Assembly (NCBI GenBank): GCA_902780025.1 | Contig: CACZDV010000031.1 | Location: forward strand, 1-46,665 | Source of the DNA: an uncultured Prevotellaceae bacterium | Lineage (GTDB): Bacteria; Bacteroidota; Bacteroidia; Bacteroidales; Bacteroidaceae | DNA length: 46,665 nucleotides | Direction of reading: 5' to 3' | In this document: positions 36,470-45,400 of the stretch, one piece after another | Layout: each line of letters starts with the position of its first letter | Position numbering within the stretch: the first letter of the stretch is position 1 | Translations under genes and position numbers: made by a program | Notes under the pieces: generated by a model | What the model was told of the DNA's origin: nothing | The model's database searches: none | What the model saw: only the letters and a program-made list of their open reading frames with translations

Positions 36470-36559
36470 GTGATTTTTTCTGAATAAGGCGTTAAAATCT
36501 GTATCATTTTTTGTTAAAATGTGAGTATTTTGCCTATTTAACAAAGTTTATGTACGTTT

Positions 36560-36593
36560 TTTGCCCTTTTTTGGCTGATATTTTGTAATTTCG
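36560..36593 (+). promoter_or_regulatory. Promoter of the SPOR lipoprotein-ruvX genes
   Basis: TTTG (36560-36563), 22 bases, TAATTTCG (36586-36593). The -7 box has one mismatch to TAnnTTTG and the spacer is slightly long. Confidence 0.45.
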
Positions 36594-36648
36594 CACTGGT
36601 TTTTAGACATGCCAATTTAATTAGTAATCAAATAAAAGAGAGAAAAGT

Positions 36649-37167
36649 ATGAAAAAGTACATGGTTGTTTGCGCTGGTCTGAGCCTCGCTTTGGCTTTCG
36701 CCAGCTGCGGTAAGAGTAGTGAGAGTGCCTATAAGAAGGCTTACGAAAAGGCTAAGTCTCAGGAGGCAGCTCAGCGTGTTGCCGAGAATACGGACGCACC
36801 TCAGGTTCAGACGCCTGTCGTTGCTCCCGTTCAGACACGTCCCGCCACTCAGACTCGCGTGGTTGACAATACCGATAACGTGTCGGTTCGTCAGGAGAAG
36901 GTGCTGCTGGTTAACGGTGCCGGTCTGAAGAACTTCAGTGTTGTTGTCGGTTCTTTTGGCTTGCTCACCAATGCTGAAGGTCTGCAGCAGCAGCTCCGCG
37001 ACGGTGGCTACAATGCTCAGATTGTGAAGAACGAGAGCAACAATATGTATCGCGTGGTGGCCACTACCTTCGACAACAAGGCCGATGCCGTGAACAGCCG
37101 CGACCAGATTCGTGGTTCGAAGTTCAACCCCAAGGGTGACGCCTGGTTGCTCTATAACATGCAGTAA
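36649..37167 (+). CDS. SPOR domain lipoprotein
   Basis: 172 residues with lipobox AFASC (Cys20), a Gln/Pro/Thr-rich linker (about 45-90) and a C-terminal SPOR domain (about 92-170, NFSVVVGSFGLLTNAEGLQQ). SPOR domains bind peptidoglycan lacking stem peptides at the division site, so this is probably a cell-wall or division-associated lipoprotein. ruvX starts 4 bases after its stop. Confidence 0.92.
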   Translation: MKKYMVVCAGLSLALAFASCGKSSESAYKKAYEKAKSQEAAQRVAENTDAPQVQTPVVAPVQTRPATQTRVVDNTDNVSVRQEKVLLVNGAGLKNFSVVVGSFGLLTNAEGLQQQLRDGGYNAQIVKNESNNMYRVVATTFDNKADAVNSRDQIRGSKFNPKGDAWLLYNMQ

Positions 37168-37171
37168 CCGT

Positions 37172-37585
37172 TTGGCGCGAATACTCTCGATTGACTACGG
37201 TCGAAAGCGCACAGGTATAGCAGTCACCGATCCTCTGCAGATTATTGCCGGAGGATTGGCGACTGTTTCTACATCAGGGCTCTTTGACTGGCTCCAGCAG
37301 TACCTGCAGCAAGAGCAGGTGGAGCGCATCGTCATCGGCGAACCGCGCCAGCCTAACGGGCAGCCCAGCGAGAACTTGCAGCGTGTCCAGCAGTTTGTCA
37401 ACCGCTGGCGTAAGGCTCATCCGGAGATTCCCATCGACTACTATGACGAGCGGTTCACCTCTGTCTTGGCTCATCAGGCTATGCTCGACAGTGGCCTTCG
37501 TAAAAAAGCGCGTCAGGACAAGGCGCTGGTCGATGAAATCTCGGCCACTATTATCCTGGAGGACTATCTCCGCTCGCGTAAATAG
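37172..37585 (+). CDS. ruvX: RuvX/YqgF-type putative pre-16S rRNA nuclease
   Basis: 137 residues of the RNase H-like YqgF family, involved in 16S rRNA maturation and proposed as a Holliday junction resolvase. Visible: ILSIDYGRKRTGIAV with Asp8, IGEPRQPNG, YDERFTS and the C-terminal VDEISATIILEDYL. I choose the TTG at 37172 (MARILSIDYG): it is 4 bases after the previous stop, and a longer version would run deep into the SPOR gene. This is the second TTG start in the window. Confidence 0.94.
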   Translation: MARILSIDYGRKRTGIAVTDPLQIIAGGLATVSTSGLFDWLQQYLQQEQVERIVIGEPRQPNGQPSENLQRVQQFVNRWRKAHPEIPIDYYDERFTSVLAHQAMLDSGLRKKARQDKALVDEISATIILEDYLRSRK

Positions 37586-37586
37586 T

Positions 37587-37621
37587 TCTTACCTCTTACC
37601 TTTTACCTCTTACCTTTTAGC
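37587..37621. repeat. TCTTACC/TTTTACC heptamer array between ruvX and def
   Basis: TCTTACC, TCTTACC, TTTTACC, TCTTACC, TTTTAGC: five units filling the gap between the ruvX stop (37585) and the def start (37629). Confidence 0.9.
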
Positions 37622-37628
37622 TTAAAGA

Positions 37629-38189
37629 ATGATTCTACCTATTTATATATATGGCCAGCCCGTGCTCCGCAAGATAGCCGAAGACATCACTCCCGACTAT
37701 CCCCAGTTGGAGCAGTTGATTGCCGATATGTGGGAGACGCTGGCCGAGAGCGAAGGCATCGGACTGGCAGCACCCCAGATAGGCAAGCCTATCCGCGTGG
37801 TCGTCATCGACCTTGATGTGCTCAGCGACGATCTGCCTGAGTACAAGGGTTTCCGCAAAGTGTTTATCAATGCCCACATAGTGGAGGCTGACGAGTCGAA
37901 GACCGACTCCAGCGAAGAGGGCTGTCTGTCGCTGCCCGCCATCCACGAGAAGGTGGTACGTCCCACCCGTATTCATGTACAGTGGCTCGACGAGCAGTTC
38001 CAGCCTCACGACGAGTGGGTGGAGGGCTACCTGGCCCGTGTCATGCAGCATGAGTTCGACCACCTGGAAGGTCACATGTTCATCGACCATATTTCACCCC
38101 TCCGCAAGCAGCTCATCAAGAGCAAGCTGAAGGCCCTCACCCTGGGCCGCTACCGCTGTGGCTATAAGACGAAACCCGTGAGGAAGTAA
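37629..38189 (+). CDS. def: Peptide deformylase
   Basis: Removes the formyl group from the first methionine of new proteins. 186 residues with all three motifs: GIGLAAPQ (43-50), EGCLS (97-101, metal ligand Cys99) and HEFDH (141-145, two His ligands and catalytic Glu142). The stop codon lies in an AAGTGAG heptamer array. It is downstream of ruvX and upstream of the TPR gene in the same direction. Confidence 0.98.
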   Translation: MILPIYIYGQPVLRKIAEDITPDYPQLEQLIADMWETLAESEGIGLAAPQIGKPIRVVVIDLDVLSDDLPEYKGFRKVFINAHIVEADESKTDSSEEGCLSLPAIHEKVVRPTRIHVQWLDEQFQPHDEWVEGYLARVMQHEFDHLEGHMFIDHISPLRKQLIKSKLKALTLGRYRCGYKTKPVRK

Positions 38190-38218
38190 GAAGTGAGAAG
38201 TGAAAAGTGAGAAGTAAC
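38184..38218. repeat. AAGTGAG heptamer array bridging def and the TPR gene
   Basis: AAGTAAG, AAGTGAG, AAGTGAA, AAGTGAG, AAGTAAC: five units that include the def stop (38187-38189) and the GTG start of the next gene (38207-38209). Its reverse complement matches the array at 38267-38301. Confidence 0.9.
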
Positions 38219-40222
38219 GGAGTCCCATTCTGCATTTGTAAGAGGTGGTGGAGAGTTCTGCCACTACTTTTCACTTTTCACTTCTCAATTCTCACTTCTT
38301 TCGCCCAGTTCAATACCGACCGCCTGATGACCATCGGGCGTTCTGCGCTCTATTACGAGGACTATGTCCTTAGTATCCAGTACTTTAATCAGGTCATCTC
38401 AGTCAAGCCTTTTCTCTATGAACCGTGGTTCTTCCGTGGGGTAGCCAAGTATTCGCTCGACGACTTTGCAGGGGCCGAGGCCGACTGCACCCAGGCCATC
38501 GAGCGCAATCCCTATGTTGTCAACAGCTACGAACTGCGTGGCCTCTGCCGCATCCGCCTGGAGAAGTACGTGGACGCTGCCGCCGACTACACTTCGGCAC
38601 TGAAGTATGACCCTGAGAATCAGGGACTTTGGCACAACCGTGTGCTCTGCTATATCCACGCCAAAGACTATGAACGTGCCTTGGGACAGCTCGACACCAT
38701 GAGTGTCCGCTGGCCTAAGTATGCTGATGCCTGGTCGATGCGGGCTGAGGTCTGCATGCAGCAGAAGGATACGGCCCTTGCCATCGCGGCCTTGGACAAG
38801 AGTCTGGAGATTGACCCCTACGACGGTCGTACCTGGGCTGCCCGCTCCATCATCAGCCTCTCGCGTAGTGAGTGGAAGGAGTCAGAGCGGTTCCTCGATA
38901 AAGCCATCCACTTGTTGCCCAAGGACGGCAGCAACTACATCAACCGCGCCCTGGCTCGCTATAATCAGAACAACCTCCGTGGGGCGATGGCCGACTACGA
39001 TACGGCCCTCGACCTGGAACCCAATAACTTCCTCGGCCACTACAACCGCGGTCTGCTTCGTGCCCAGGTGGGCGACGACAACCGCGGTATCGAGGACTTT
39101 GACTTCGTGTTGCAGTTAGAGCCCGACAACATGCTGGCCCTCTTCAACCGAGGTCTGCTCCGCGACAAGACCGGCGACCTGCGTGGTGCCATCAGCGACT
39201 ATACGAAGGTCATCAACGAGTTCCCCAACTTCTGGACGGGTCTCCACTATCGTGCCGAATGTTATCGTCGCTTAGGCATGAACCGTCAGGCTGAGCAGGA
39301 CGAGTTCCGCATCCTCAAGGCCCAGCTCGACAAGCGCTACAATGGCAAGCAACCGCGGATGAAGAAACGTCCCATGCGAAAGCGTAGTGACGAGGACTTG
39401 GAGAAATACAACCAGCTGGTCGTTGCTGACGAGCAGGAGGTGGAGAACGATTACAAGAACGACTATCGCGGACGGGTGCAGAACCGCAAGGTGGAGACGA
39501 CCTATTTGCCGATGTACCAACTGGCGCTGGTGCCTAAGGAGAACGATGTCAACCGCCAGTCGCCCTATGATGAGGAAGTCGACCGTTTCAATAGCGAGGC
39601 GGTTCGTCCCCTCTATATTGTCTGCAACCTGCCGTCACTCGGTGAGTCGGCCTTGCCGCGTTATTTCAATGAGGTCAAGGTACTGACCATTGGCATTGCC
39701 GAAGCTCAGGAGGTGGAGGCGGCTTGCAGCCAGCTGTTTCTGCGGGCTGTTGCCTACGGTATGATGCAGAATTTCGAGACCGCCATAGACGATCTCGACA
39801 CCTATCTGCAGATTGACAGTCTCTCGTCGCTGGCCCTCTGGCAGCGTGCTGTCTGCAAGTCGAAGATTAGTGAGTTCCAGGCTTCGCTGGGTACCGATGT
39901 CAGCATTCGCCGTGCCAGTGTCCTGATGGATCTCACCGATGCCATTCAGTTGGCTCCTCATAACGCGTACCTATATTATAATAGGGGCAACTGCCATGTC
40001 GATAGCCGCGACTATGCCAAGGCCATCGCTGACTACACCCAGGCCATCAGCATCAACCCCCAGTTGGCTGAGGCTTACTATAACCGCGGCCTGGCGCTCA
40101 TCGACAGCGGCAAGACCGATGAAGGTGTCGCCGACTTGAGCAAGGCAGGTGAGTTAGGACTCTATACCGCCTACAGCCTCCTGAAGAAATATGCGAGGAA
40201 GCCTCCCCAGTCTTCCCATTAG
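38207..40222 (+). CDS. Exported TPR repeat protein
   Basis: 671 residues with about ten TPR units (for example DGRTWAARSIISLSRSEWKE and later NAYLYYNRGNCHVDSRDYAK), in two blocks (about 40-370 and 510-660) separated by a basic, charged linker (about 375-480). TPR arrays hold protein partners together; the partner is unknown. The N-terminus KRWWRVLPLLFTFHFSILTSFAQ splits into a basic start and a hydrophobic core, giving a signal peptide with cleavage near SFAQ. No ATG is available, so I use the GTG at 38207, which lies in a heptamer array. The signal core itself is encoded by a second array (38267-38301). The stop TAG is in a 9-base repeat. Confidence 0.85.
   Translation: MRSNGVPFCICKRWWRVLPLLFTFHFSILTSFAQFNTDRLMTIGRSALYYEDYVLSIQYFNQVISVKPFLYEPWFFRGVAKYSLDDFAGAEADCTQAIERNPYVVNSYELRGLCRIRLEKYVDAAADYTSALKYDPENQGLWHNRVLCYIHAKDYERALGQLDTMSVRWPKYADAWSMRAEVCMQQKDTALAIAALDKSLEIDPYDGRTWAARSIISLSRSEWKESERFLDKAIHLLPKDGSNYINRALARYNQNNLRGAMADYDTALDLEPNNFLGHYNRGLLRAQVGDDNRGIEDFDFVLQLEPDNMLALFNRGLLRDKTGDLRGAISDYTKVINEFPNFWTGLHYRAECYRRLGMNRQAEQDEFRILKAQLDKRYNGKQPRMKKRPMRKRSDEDLEKYNQLVVADEQEVENDYKNDYRGRVQNRKVETTYLPMYQLALVPKENDVNRQSPYDEEVDRFNSEAVRPLYIVCNLPSLGESALPRYFNEVKVLTIGIAEAQEVEAACSQLFLRAVAYGMMQNFETAIDDLDTYLQIDSLSSLALWQRAVCKSKISEFQASLGTDVSIRRASVLMDLTDAIQLAPHNAYLYYNRGNCHVDSRDYAKAIADYTQAISINPQLAEAYYNRGLALIDSGKTDEGVADLSKAGELGLYTAYSLLKKYARKPPQSSH
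38267..38301. repeat. CTTTTCA/CTTCTCA heptamer array encoding a signal-peptide core
   Basis: CTTTTCA, CTTTTCA, CTTCTCA, ATTCTCA, CTTCTTT. Read in frame as LFTFHFSILTSF, the hydrophobic core of the TPR protein signal. It is an approximate inverted copy of 38184-38218, about 50 bases away. Confidence 0.9.
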
Positions 40223-40282
40223 CCCCAAATCCCATTAGCCCTATTAGTCCCATTAGCCCCATTAGTCCCATTAGCCCCATAA
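40215..40282. repeat. 9-base tandem array CCATTAGCC after the TPR gene
   Basis: Units CCATTAGCC, CTATTAGTC, CCATTAGCC, CCATTAGTC, CCATTAGCC follow each other up to 12 bases before the next start. The first CCCATTAG holds the TPR stop codon TAG (40220-40222). Confidence 0.85.
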
Positions 40283-40293
40283 AATAATACAAT

Positions 40294-41433
40294 ATGGATA
40301 AAGAAAATATAGTGTGGAATAAAATCCTGGCCTCCGTGCTGAAGATGCCAGGTGTGAGAGTCGACCGTGTAGCGTTCCTTCGCAAGGAACTGCGCCCTTA
40401 CTGCAACCAGTCGCGATTGCAGATGTTAGGTAGTGTGCGACCCTATACTGTGGTTTCCGAACAGGTAATCGACAAGCTGGCTCGCCAGTGTGTCCGTCGT
40501 CATACGACGCTGGCCACCGCCACTTCTACGGTGGTCGGACTGCCTGGCGGCCTGGCGATGGCGGCCACCCTGCCTGCCGACCTTGTTCAGTACTTCTATC
40601 ATGTCTTCGTGCTGTCCCAGAAGTTGGCTTACCTCTATGGCTATCCCGACTTCTTTGCCGACCAGACCGACGATTACGACGACGAGGACGGCTGGTTGAG
40701 CGATATGTCCGTCGACCTGCTGACCATCTTTATGGGCGTGATGATGGGTGCGCCCGTAGCCGAGAAGGGCATCAGCGAGTTGTCGGTGGCGGTAGCTGAG
40801 AACGCAGTCAACCGTCTGCCCCGTGTGGCGCTGACCAAGACGGCAGTCTTCCCCATTGCCGCCCAGATAGCCAAGCTGATAGGTTCGCGCCTGTCGAAGG
40901 ACAGCTTTGCCAAGGGTGTCGGTCGTTTCATTCCCTTGGCTGGTGGCCTCTTCTCGGGTGGTCTGACGCTCCTCACCTTCCGTAAGGGTGCCAACCGCCT
41001 GCGTCGTCAGCTTAGTGCCCAGCGTCATCTCTTTGACGATGGTGCCATCGATACCATCGAACTGGCCAACATCAAGTCCTCATTCGTCAAGGCCGACCAC
41101 GCTGAGCACGACCCGCAACTGGTGCAGATGGCCATGATTCAGGCGATGATCAATATTGCCAAGATCAACGACGAGGTGTCGCCTGAGAAGTTCCACATCA
41201 TCGAACAGCGCATCGCCTTGGCCAAGATTGACGCTCAGGACAAGCTCGACCTCATTGGCAATATCGAGTCTGACAAGAGCTACGACGTCGATTTCGACCT
41301 GCTGGCCACCGACCGTGAGGCGGCACAGGAGACTTACGATGCAATGGTCAGTCTGACCCAGAAGGATGAGAAACTGACGATGGCCGAGAAAATCTATCTG
41401 CAAATGGCTGCCCAAAAGCTGGGCATTCACTAG
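40294..41433 (+). CDS. EcsC-like protein with TerB-like C-terminus
   Basis: 379 residues. The central part resembles the EcsC family: TSTVVGLPGGLAMAATLPAD (about 78-97) followed by a Tyr-rich helix with KLAYLYGYPD, and later GVGRFIPLAGGLFSGGLTLL, a hydrophobic glycine-rich hairpin. The last 100 residues (MAMIQAMINIAKINDEVSPE and on) resemble a TerB-type helical domain. The function is unknown; both domains are associated with membranes or stress in other proteins. No signal peptide. A good terminator follows at 41475-41501. Confidence 0.78.
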   Translation: MDKENIVWNKILASVLKMPGVRVDRVAFLRKELRPYCNQSRLQMLGSVRPYTVVSEQVIDKLARQCVRRHTTLATATSTVVGLPGGLAMAATLPADLVQYFYHVFVLSQKLAYLYGYPDFFADQTDDYDDEDGWLSDMSVDLLTIFMGVMMGAPVAEKGISELSVAVAENAVNRLPRVALTKTAVFPIAAQIAKLIGSRLSKDSFAKGVGRFIPLAGGLFSGGLTLLTFRKGANRLRRQLSAQRHLFDDGAIDTIELANIKSSFVKADHAEHDPQLVQMAMIQAMINIAKINDEVSPEKFHIIEQRIALAKIDAQDKLDLIGNIESDKSYDVDFDLLATDREAAQETYDAMVSLTQKDEKLTMAEKIYLQMAAQKLGIH

Positions 41434-41474
41434 CGAAGCGCTTCAAAATCCCTCATCTCTCCCATCGGATGTCG

Positions 41475-41501
41475 CAAAGCCCTTTATACAAAGGGCTTTT
41501 G
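41475..41501 (+). terminator. Terminator after the EcsC/TerB-like gene
   Basis: AAAGCCCTTT (41476-41485), loop ATAC, AAAGGGCTTT (41490-41499), then T. A perfect 10-bp stem 42 bases after the stop. Confidence 0.8.
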
Positions 41502-41508
41502 CTATTTT

Positions 41509-41635
41509 CATCTCTCCCGTCATCCCTCCCGTCATCTCTCCCTCATCTCTCCCGTCGTCATCTGTGTCCGCATCAATCGATTATCAATCTCTGCAAGTCG
41601 TGATGGGAGAGATATGGGAGAGATATGGGAGGGAT
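41509..41635. repeat. Inverted pair of C-rich and G-rich tandem arrays
   Basis: CATCTCTCCCGT-type units run four times at 41509-41555 (11-12 bases each). ATGGGAGAGAT-type units of 11 bases run three times at 41603-41635. The second is the approximate reverse complement of the first; 47 bases lie between. A single CATCTCTCCCAT unit occurs on each side (41451 and 41642). Confidence 0.8.
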
Positions 41636-41794
41636 AAATAACATCTCTCCCATGCTGAAACCCCTATCCACAAAGGTATTTCAGAAGATAACGGGAGGGA
41701 TGGAGAGAAAAGTCACGCAACGTGTCAGATACCAAGAGTCACCTGACAATCACGAGGAGCCCCTCGCAAATGTTCCCAACCTGGGAACATCCCT

Positions 41795-41840
41795 TTTGGT
41801 CCGACCAAACCCTGAGTTTAGTCCGACCAAACCTCGACTT
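41795..41840. repeat. TTTGGTCCGACCAAA-type intergenic repeat
   Basis: TTTGGTC, one base, GACCAAA at 41795-41809, followed by TTTAGTCCGACCAAACC and a degraded TTTAGTTACGGCAAACC. The same family occurs at 734-801, 41 kb away. Confidence 0.75.
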
Positions 41841-41949
41841 TAGTTACGGCAAACCAAGCCCACTATGCAGATTGCGGCATCTTGCTAACTATGCCACTTA
41901 ACGATGCTATATAGGTTAGTTAGCTTATCTATATGGGGCAGTTAGCCTG

Positions 41950-41983
41950 GCGGTCACATGGTCACAGCTGTGACCGTGACCGC
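41950..41983. promoter_or_regulatory. 34-base operator-like palindrome upstream of the BspA-like gene
   Basis: GCGGTCAC (41950-41957), AT, GGTCACAG (41960-41967), then CTGTGACC (41968-41975) and GTGACCGC (41976-41983). The arms are 16 bp with a two-base bulge and hold nested GGTCAC/GTGACC half-sites. It ends about 50 bases before the -7 box and has no T-run, so an operator fits better than a terminator. Confidence 0.6.
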
Positions 41984-42009
41984 ATAAAAAACATTTTCTG
42001 TCGTTTTTC

Positions 42010-42040
42010 TTGGAACTTTCAAAAAGTTTTCTTATCTTTG
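42010..42040 (+). promoter_or_regulatory. Promoter of the leader RNA and BspA-like gene
   Basis: TTGG (42010-42013), about 19 bases, TATCTTTG (42033-42040). The -7 box is a perfect TAnnTTTG; the -33 box is weaker. The transcript should begin near 42046. Confidence 0.65.
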
Positions 42041-42045
42041 CACCA

Positions 42046-42318
42046 TCGCTTGTAAGCTCATTCGTGGGCGGCGGGCGGTCTTATATATGAGAAAGACGTT
42101 TTCGGACGTCTGTCGTTGTGGGTCGTGAATCTCGCAAGTTCCAATCTCTACAACAGGCAGATGACAACGGGACGTCTACGTGGTGCGTTTCTATATACCT
42201 AGATTATATAGTTCGTGCTGGCGTGGGCTGATGAGCGTTGTCTATCCTGTGTAGAGAAGGCAATGCGAGAGCCTACGACCCCTGGATAGGCAGAAGAACA
42301 GACACCTACGCCTTTTTT
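42046..42318 (+). ncRNA. Candidate structured leader RNA or small RNA
   Basis: About 270 bases after the promoter can fold strongly. GGCGTGGG (42220-42227) pairs with CCTACGCC (42305-42312), which is followed by TTTTTT (42313-42318). Inside lies TCTATCC (42241-42247) with GGATAGG (42284-42290). CTATATA (42191-42197) pairs with TATATAG (42205-42211). GACGTC at 42105-42110 can pair either locally (42094-42099) or with GACGTC at 42171-42176, the latter extended by CGTTGT/ACAACG. The closing stem plus U-run resembles a terminator 87 bases before the gene. I recognise no known RNA family. Confidence 0.35.
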
Positions 42319-42405
42319 GTATATCTGAGGGAACATGAACTATGGATTAATGGCCGACTCTGGGGTGTTTATAGGCGTTAAGTAGGGGGACTATAAGCAT
42401 ATAAT

Positions 42406-45400
42406 ATGAAACGAATAATATTTTTAGCTGCGATACTGATTTGCTCACTTCTGACTTTTGCTCAGGTTAATATTTTTAGAACGACGGATTCGCAGGGAAT
42501 AGAGTATGGCGCTTACAACGAAACTTCGACGTGCAGCGTGAGAAGTTGCAACAAAATTTCAAACTCTGAGATCATCATTCCTAATGAGATTGATGGGCGA
42601 ACAGTGACATCAATTAGTGGAAGGGCTTTTTCTTCTTGCTCATTCTTAACTTCATTGACGATTCCCGAAAGTATTGTGTCAATAGGTAACAATGCATTTC
42701 AGTATTGTGACAACTTAACATCGTTAACTATAAATTGGACAGAACCGATAGATATTTCGGAAAGTGTGTTTGCTTCGTTCGAAGTGCATAATTGTATTCT
42801 GACCGTGCCGAAAGGATGCAAAACTAAATATGAAAATGCTGACAACTGGAAAAACTTTAAGGAAATTGTAGAGTTTATGACAGGAACCCAAACAGATAAG
42901 CAGGGGATGAAATACACTGCAAATGAAGATGGAACATCCTGTTCAGTCTCTGGTCATATTAATGAACACAAAACTTCAATAGTTATACCATCAGTTTATA
43001 AAGGACTGTATGTAACGAGTATACGAGAACAAGCATTGGCTAATTGTAACATAAAAATGCTAACAATTCCCTCCTGTGTGATGTCAATAGGAAATGGGGC
43101 ATTCTCTAATTGCAACGACCTAACAGGCATAATGGTAAACTGGGAAGTCCCCATCGAAATCTCTGCCAATGTATTTTCTAATGTCAACACCTCTAACATA
43201 ACCCTCTATGTACCCGCTGGTACGTTAGCAGCCTATGAGTCAGCAGATGTGTGGAAAGAGTTCAAGATAGCAGAGAAGTTTACTGGTACTGTGACAGACG
43301 AGCAAGGTGTCAAATATACTGCTATTGCTGGTGGAACAGACTGCTACGTCAACCGTCACGAGGACTCCTATAGTTCCACTATTACGATTCCCGAGTTTTA
43401 TCAAGGTCGTCACGTTACGTCGATTTATAATAGTGCTTTCTCTGATTGCAGCAATTTAACATCGGTAACAATTCCCTCGAGCATTACTTCGATTGGCGCG
43501 TTTGCTTTCCGTGGTTGTAGCATAACGTCATTGGTAATTCCTGAGAGTGTGATATCAATTGGTGAAAGAGCATTTGTTAGTTGCGATGACATAAGATCAA
43601 TAACTGTTGATGCAGGTAATCCAGTTTATGACTCACGAGAAAAATGTAATGCTATTATTAAGACTGCTGACAATTCTTTAATTTTGGGATGTAAGAATAC
43701 AATTATACCTTCGAGCGTAACATCGATAGGCGAGTACGCTTTCTGTGGTTGCAGCGGTTTGACATCATTTACAATTCCTTCGAGCGTAACTTCGATTGGC
43801 AATCATGCTTTCTCTGGTTGTAGAGGATTAACCTCACTAACAATACCTTCGAGCGTAACCACGATTGGCGAAAGTGCTTTCTATGGTTGCAGCGGTTTTA
43901 CGTCCATTTCGCTTCCGTCTAGCATATCATCAATAGAAAATTGTACTTTCTGGAAATGCGTTGAATTATCATCAATTACAATTCCTTCGAGCGTTACTTC
44001 GATAGGCGGACAAGCTTTTGAAGAATGTCGCAGTTTAACGACATTGACGATTCCTGAGAGTGTAACATCTATTGGCAACTGGGCTTTCGGAGGCTGTAGT
44101 GGAATAACATCATTGACAATACCTAGTAGTGTTACTTCAATTAGCTACTCTGCATTCATCAACTGCAGTGGCATAACGTCAATTGTGGTTGATGTTAATA
44201 ATCCTGTTTATGATTCTCGGGATAATTGCAATGCAATAATTAAGACCTCTGACAATATATTGATAAGAGGATGTCAAAACACGATTATACCTAATAGCGT
44301 CACATCAATTGACAATTACGCTTTCAGTGGTTGTGTCGGTATGAAATCGTTATATATTCCTTCGAGCGTAACTACGATTGGCAATCTTGCTTTCATTGGC
44401 TGTAGTGGTTTACGATCAGTAATAATACCTTCTTCTGTAACATTAATAGGTAGTGATTCTTTTTTGAGTTGTACCAGCTTGACCAACGTAAAGGTAAACT
44501 GGGATACACCATTAGAGGTAAAATTCGATACTTATAGAAATTCTAGTTACAAGGAAGCGACCCTCTATGTTCCAAAAGGCACAAAGGCTGCGTATGAAGC
44601 AGCCAGCGTCTGGCAGGACTTCGGAACTATCATTGAGTATGATGAAGTTGTGGCGGTGACCGACGTTTCGGCTATAGACAACGTCATCTATATGGAACCG
44701 CTGAAGGTGACGAAGGGTAAAGAGGTGGACGTAACCCTGAAGATGAAAAACACGGCGGGGATTCGCGGCTTCCAGTTCGATATGTACCTGCCGATAGGCG
44801 TGACGGTGAAGAAGGACGGAAACAACCGCTTTGTCAGTTCTTTGAATAACGGACGCCTGCCAGAGGGCAGTGTACACACGCTGACGGTGAGCGAGCAGCC
44901 GGACGGTGCCGTCCGTTTCCTCTGCGGCTCACAGTATGACGAGACATTCACAGGTACGAAGGGCGATATTCTTACGGTACGTCTGTGTATCGATGAGCGG
45001 ATGTTTGATGGCCAGTATCCTGTCATACTGAAGGATGTGAAGCTGACAGAGACGAATATTGACAACTACTACCTGACAGAGACGTTGCAGACGGCAATGA
45101 CAGTCCTCTCGTACGTCCCAGGCGACATCAGCGGCGACGGTGAGGTGGATGTGAGCGACTACATCGGTGTGGCTAATCACATCATGGGTAACACGCAAGA
45201 GGGCTTCAACGTGGAGGCTGCCGACGTGAACAAGGACAATGTGGTGGACGTGCTCGACTATATAGGCATTGCTAACTTGATACTGTATAACTCGGTATAC
45301 GGCAACACTAATGTGGAAGCTTCGCGCAGCACACAGCGACGGGCAGCCACCGATGTCAGCGTACTGAGTAATGCCATCTATATAGAACCATTTACTGCTG

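Larger units (their letters stand above)
41434..42405. other. Gene-free region with arrays, palindromes and a long leader
   Basis: No gene of convincing composition. In order: terminator (41475-41501); C-rich 12-base array (41509-41555); G-rich 11-base array (41603-41635); hairpin ATGTTCCCA/TGGGAACAT (41770-41790); TTTGGTC-c-GACCAAA (41795-41809) with two relatives to 41840; a 34-base palindrome (41950-41983); a promoter (42010-42040); and about 360 bases of leader with extensive pairing before the BspA-like start at 42406. A short open frame at 41625-41843 crosses these repeats and is rejected as a gene. Confidence 0.7.

Noticed and set aside
41625-41843. 72-codon open frame in the gene-free region
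   Set aside because: It crosses G-rich tandem units and two hairpins and has no start signals or protein-like composition.
42046-42318. 6S RNA, tmRNA or RNase P RNA
   Set aside because: I see neither the tmRNA ends nor RNase P core motifs, and the position as a leader of a surface gene does not fit; left as an unnamed candidate.
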